From: CAYVTV01 sp964526475 | GTDB taxonomy: Bacteria; Bacteroidota; Bacteroidia; Bacteroidales; GCA-2748055 | Assembly: GCA_964526475.1 (NCBI GenBank) | Contig: CAZGKF010000090.1 | Coordinates: 1-6,171, forward strand | Length of the DNA stretch: 6,171 nt | Direction of reading: 5' to 3' | Shown: one piece after another, positions 5,853-6,171 of the stretch | Position numbering within the stretch: position 1 is the first letter of the stretch | Layout: the number at the start of each line of letters is the position of its first letter | Translations under genes and position numbers: made by a program | The notes under the pieces: generated by a model | The model's database searches: none | What the model was told of the DNA's origin: nothing | What the model saw: only the letters and a program-made list of their open reading frames with translations

Positions 5853-6171
5853 ATGAAGGACTTAAAAAAGATCAATCAAATTCTGCTTTTGTTATTGGCA
5901 GTTTTTGCCCTGATTTTTTTTGGCTCTTCATTTTTTATCCCGTTTGTGATTGGAATATTTTTAACGATGCTCATGACGCCATTCTCCAATCTTCTTGAAA
6001 AGATTAAAATAAACAGGATCATTTCTTCCCTTATCAGCACCCTGGTAGTTTTCATCCTAATTGGAGGGATTTTATACATCTTTGTTTATCAAATCAGTCT
6101 ATTTGTCTCAGATATATTGTTACCGGAAAACAAATATGTTCGATTTTCGGCAATTAAGAATGTATCAAAAT
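5853..6171 (+). CDS. AI-2E/PerM-family membrane protein, N-terminal part
   Basis: An open frame begins at ATG 5853 and runs without a stop to the window end, giving 106 residues of a longer protein (family members are about 340-400 residues). The translation starts MKDLKKINQILLLLLAVFAL. It has hydrophobic segments at about 10-27, 28-44 and 56-80, and the pattern IPFVIGIFLTMLMTPFSNLLEK that characterises the start of AI-2E transporter/PerM proteins. These are inner-membrane proteins with roles reported in autoinducer-2 export, ion/proton antiport and permease-like functions; the actual substrate here is unknown. No Shine-Dalgarno stands at the proper distance. The sequence GGAGGTG at 5811-5817 is 35 bases too far upstream to serve. 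Truncation is by the window edge, not by mutation. Confidence 0.88.
   Translation, partial: MKDLKKINQILLLLLAVFALIFFGSSFFIPFVIGIFLTMLMTPFSNLLEKIKINRIISSLISTLVVFILIGGILYIFVYQISLFVSDILLPENKYVRFSAIKNVSK

Noticed and set aside
5815..5856. GTG-started 13-codon frame after GGAGG whose stop overlaps the AI-2E gene start
   Set aside because: The GTG lies inside the supposed Shine-Dalgarno sequence itself, so it cannot be used with it; the peptide is low-complexity and the overlap is easily chance.
1..6171. tRNA, rRNA, CRISPR array or insertion-sequence transposase
   Set aside because: No cloverleaf-like segment, no regularly spaced direct repeats and no transposase motifs were seen on either strand.

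Overview
The window is AT-rich and looks like a chromosomal segment from a bacterium of the Bacteroidota. None of the four protein genes has a Shine-Dalgarno sequence in front of its start. All are preceded by A/T-rich leaders, as is usual in that phylum. The intergenic palindromic element and the style of the proteins fit the same assignment. This is an inference; no rRNA or other taxonomic marker is present.

Layout, all genes on the + strand. Positions 1-265 hold the end of a G-rich palindromic repeat cut by the window edge, then an A/T-rich leader with an inverted repeat close to the first start codon. Positions 266-1834 encode a two-domain HAD protein: a beta-phosphoglucomutase-like domain fused to a trehalose-6-phosphate phosphatase (OtsB) domain. 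Positions 1835-2188 are intergenic and carry a composite multi-hairpin repeat containing a 22-codon open frame. Positions 2189-4600 encode a family GH65 alpha-glucoside phosphorylase-like enzyme. Positions 4601-5025 hold no intact gene but contain what looks like the decayed, frameshifted remnant of a BON-domain (OsmY-like) gene. Positions 5026-5787 encode a classical short-chain dehydrogenase/reductase (SDR). A gene for an AI-2E/PerM-family membrane protein starts at 5853 and runs off the end.

The first two enzymes form a coherent trehalose or alpha-glucoside module. The OtsB domain would turn trehalose 6-phosphate into trehalose. The GH65 enzyme could split trehalose (or a related disaccharide) with phosphate into glucose and beta-glucose 1-phosphate. 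The mutase-like domain would turn beta-glucose 1-phosphate into glucose 6-phosphate. The same three domains, in the same order, occur in one polypeptide in mycobacterial OtsB1 (Rv2006, about 1,300 residues from memory). Here they are split over two genes (522 + 803 = 1,325 residues) with a repeat element between them. No trehalose-6-phosphate synthase (OtsA) lies in the window. The SDR and the AI-2E-type gene show no evident link to the sugar genes.

The points most worth a second look are the split OtsB1-like architecture, the multi-hairpin element with its small open frame between the two genes, and the BON-like gene remnant.
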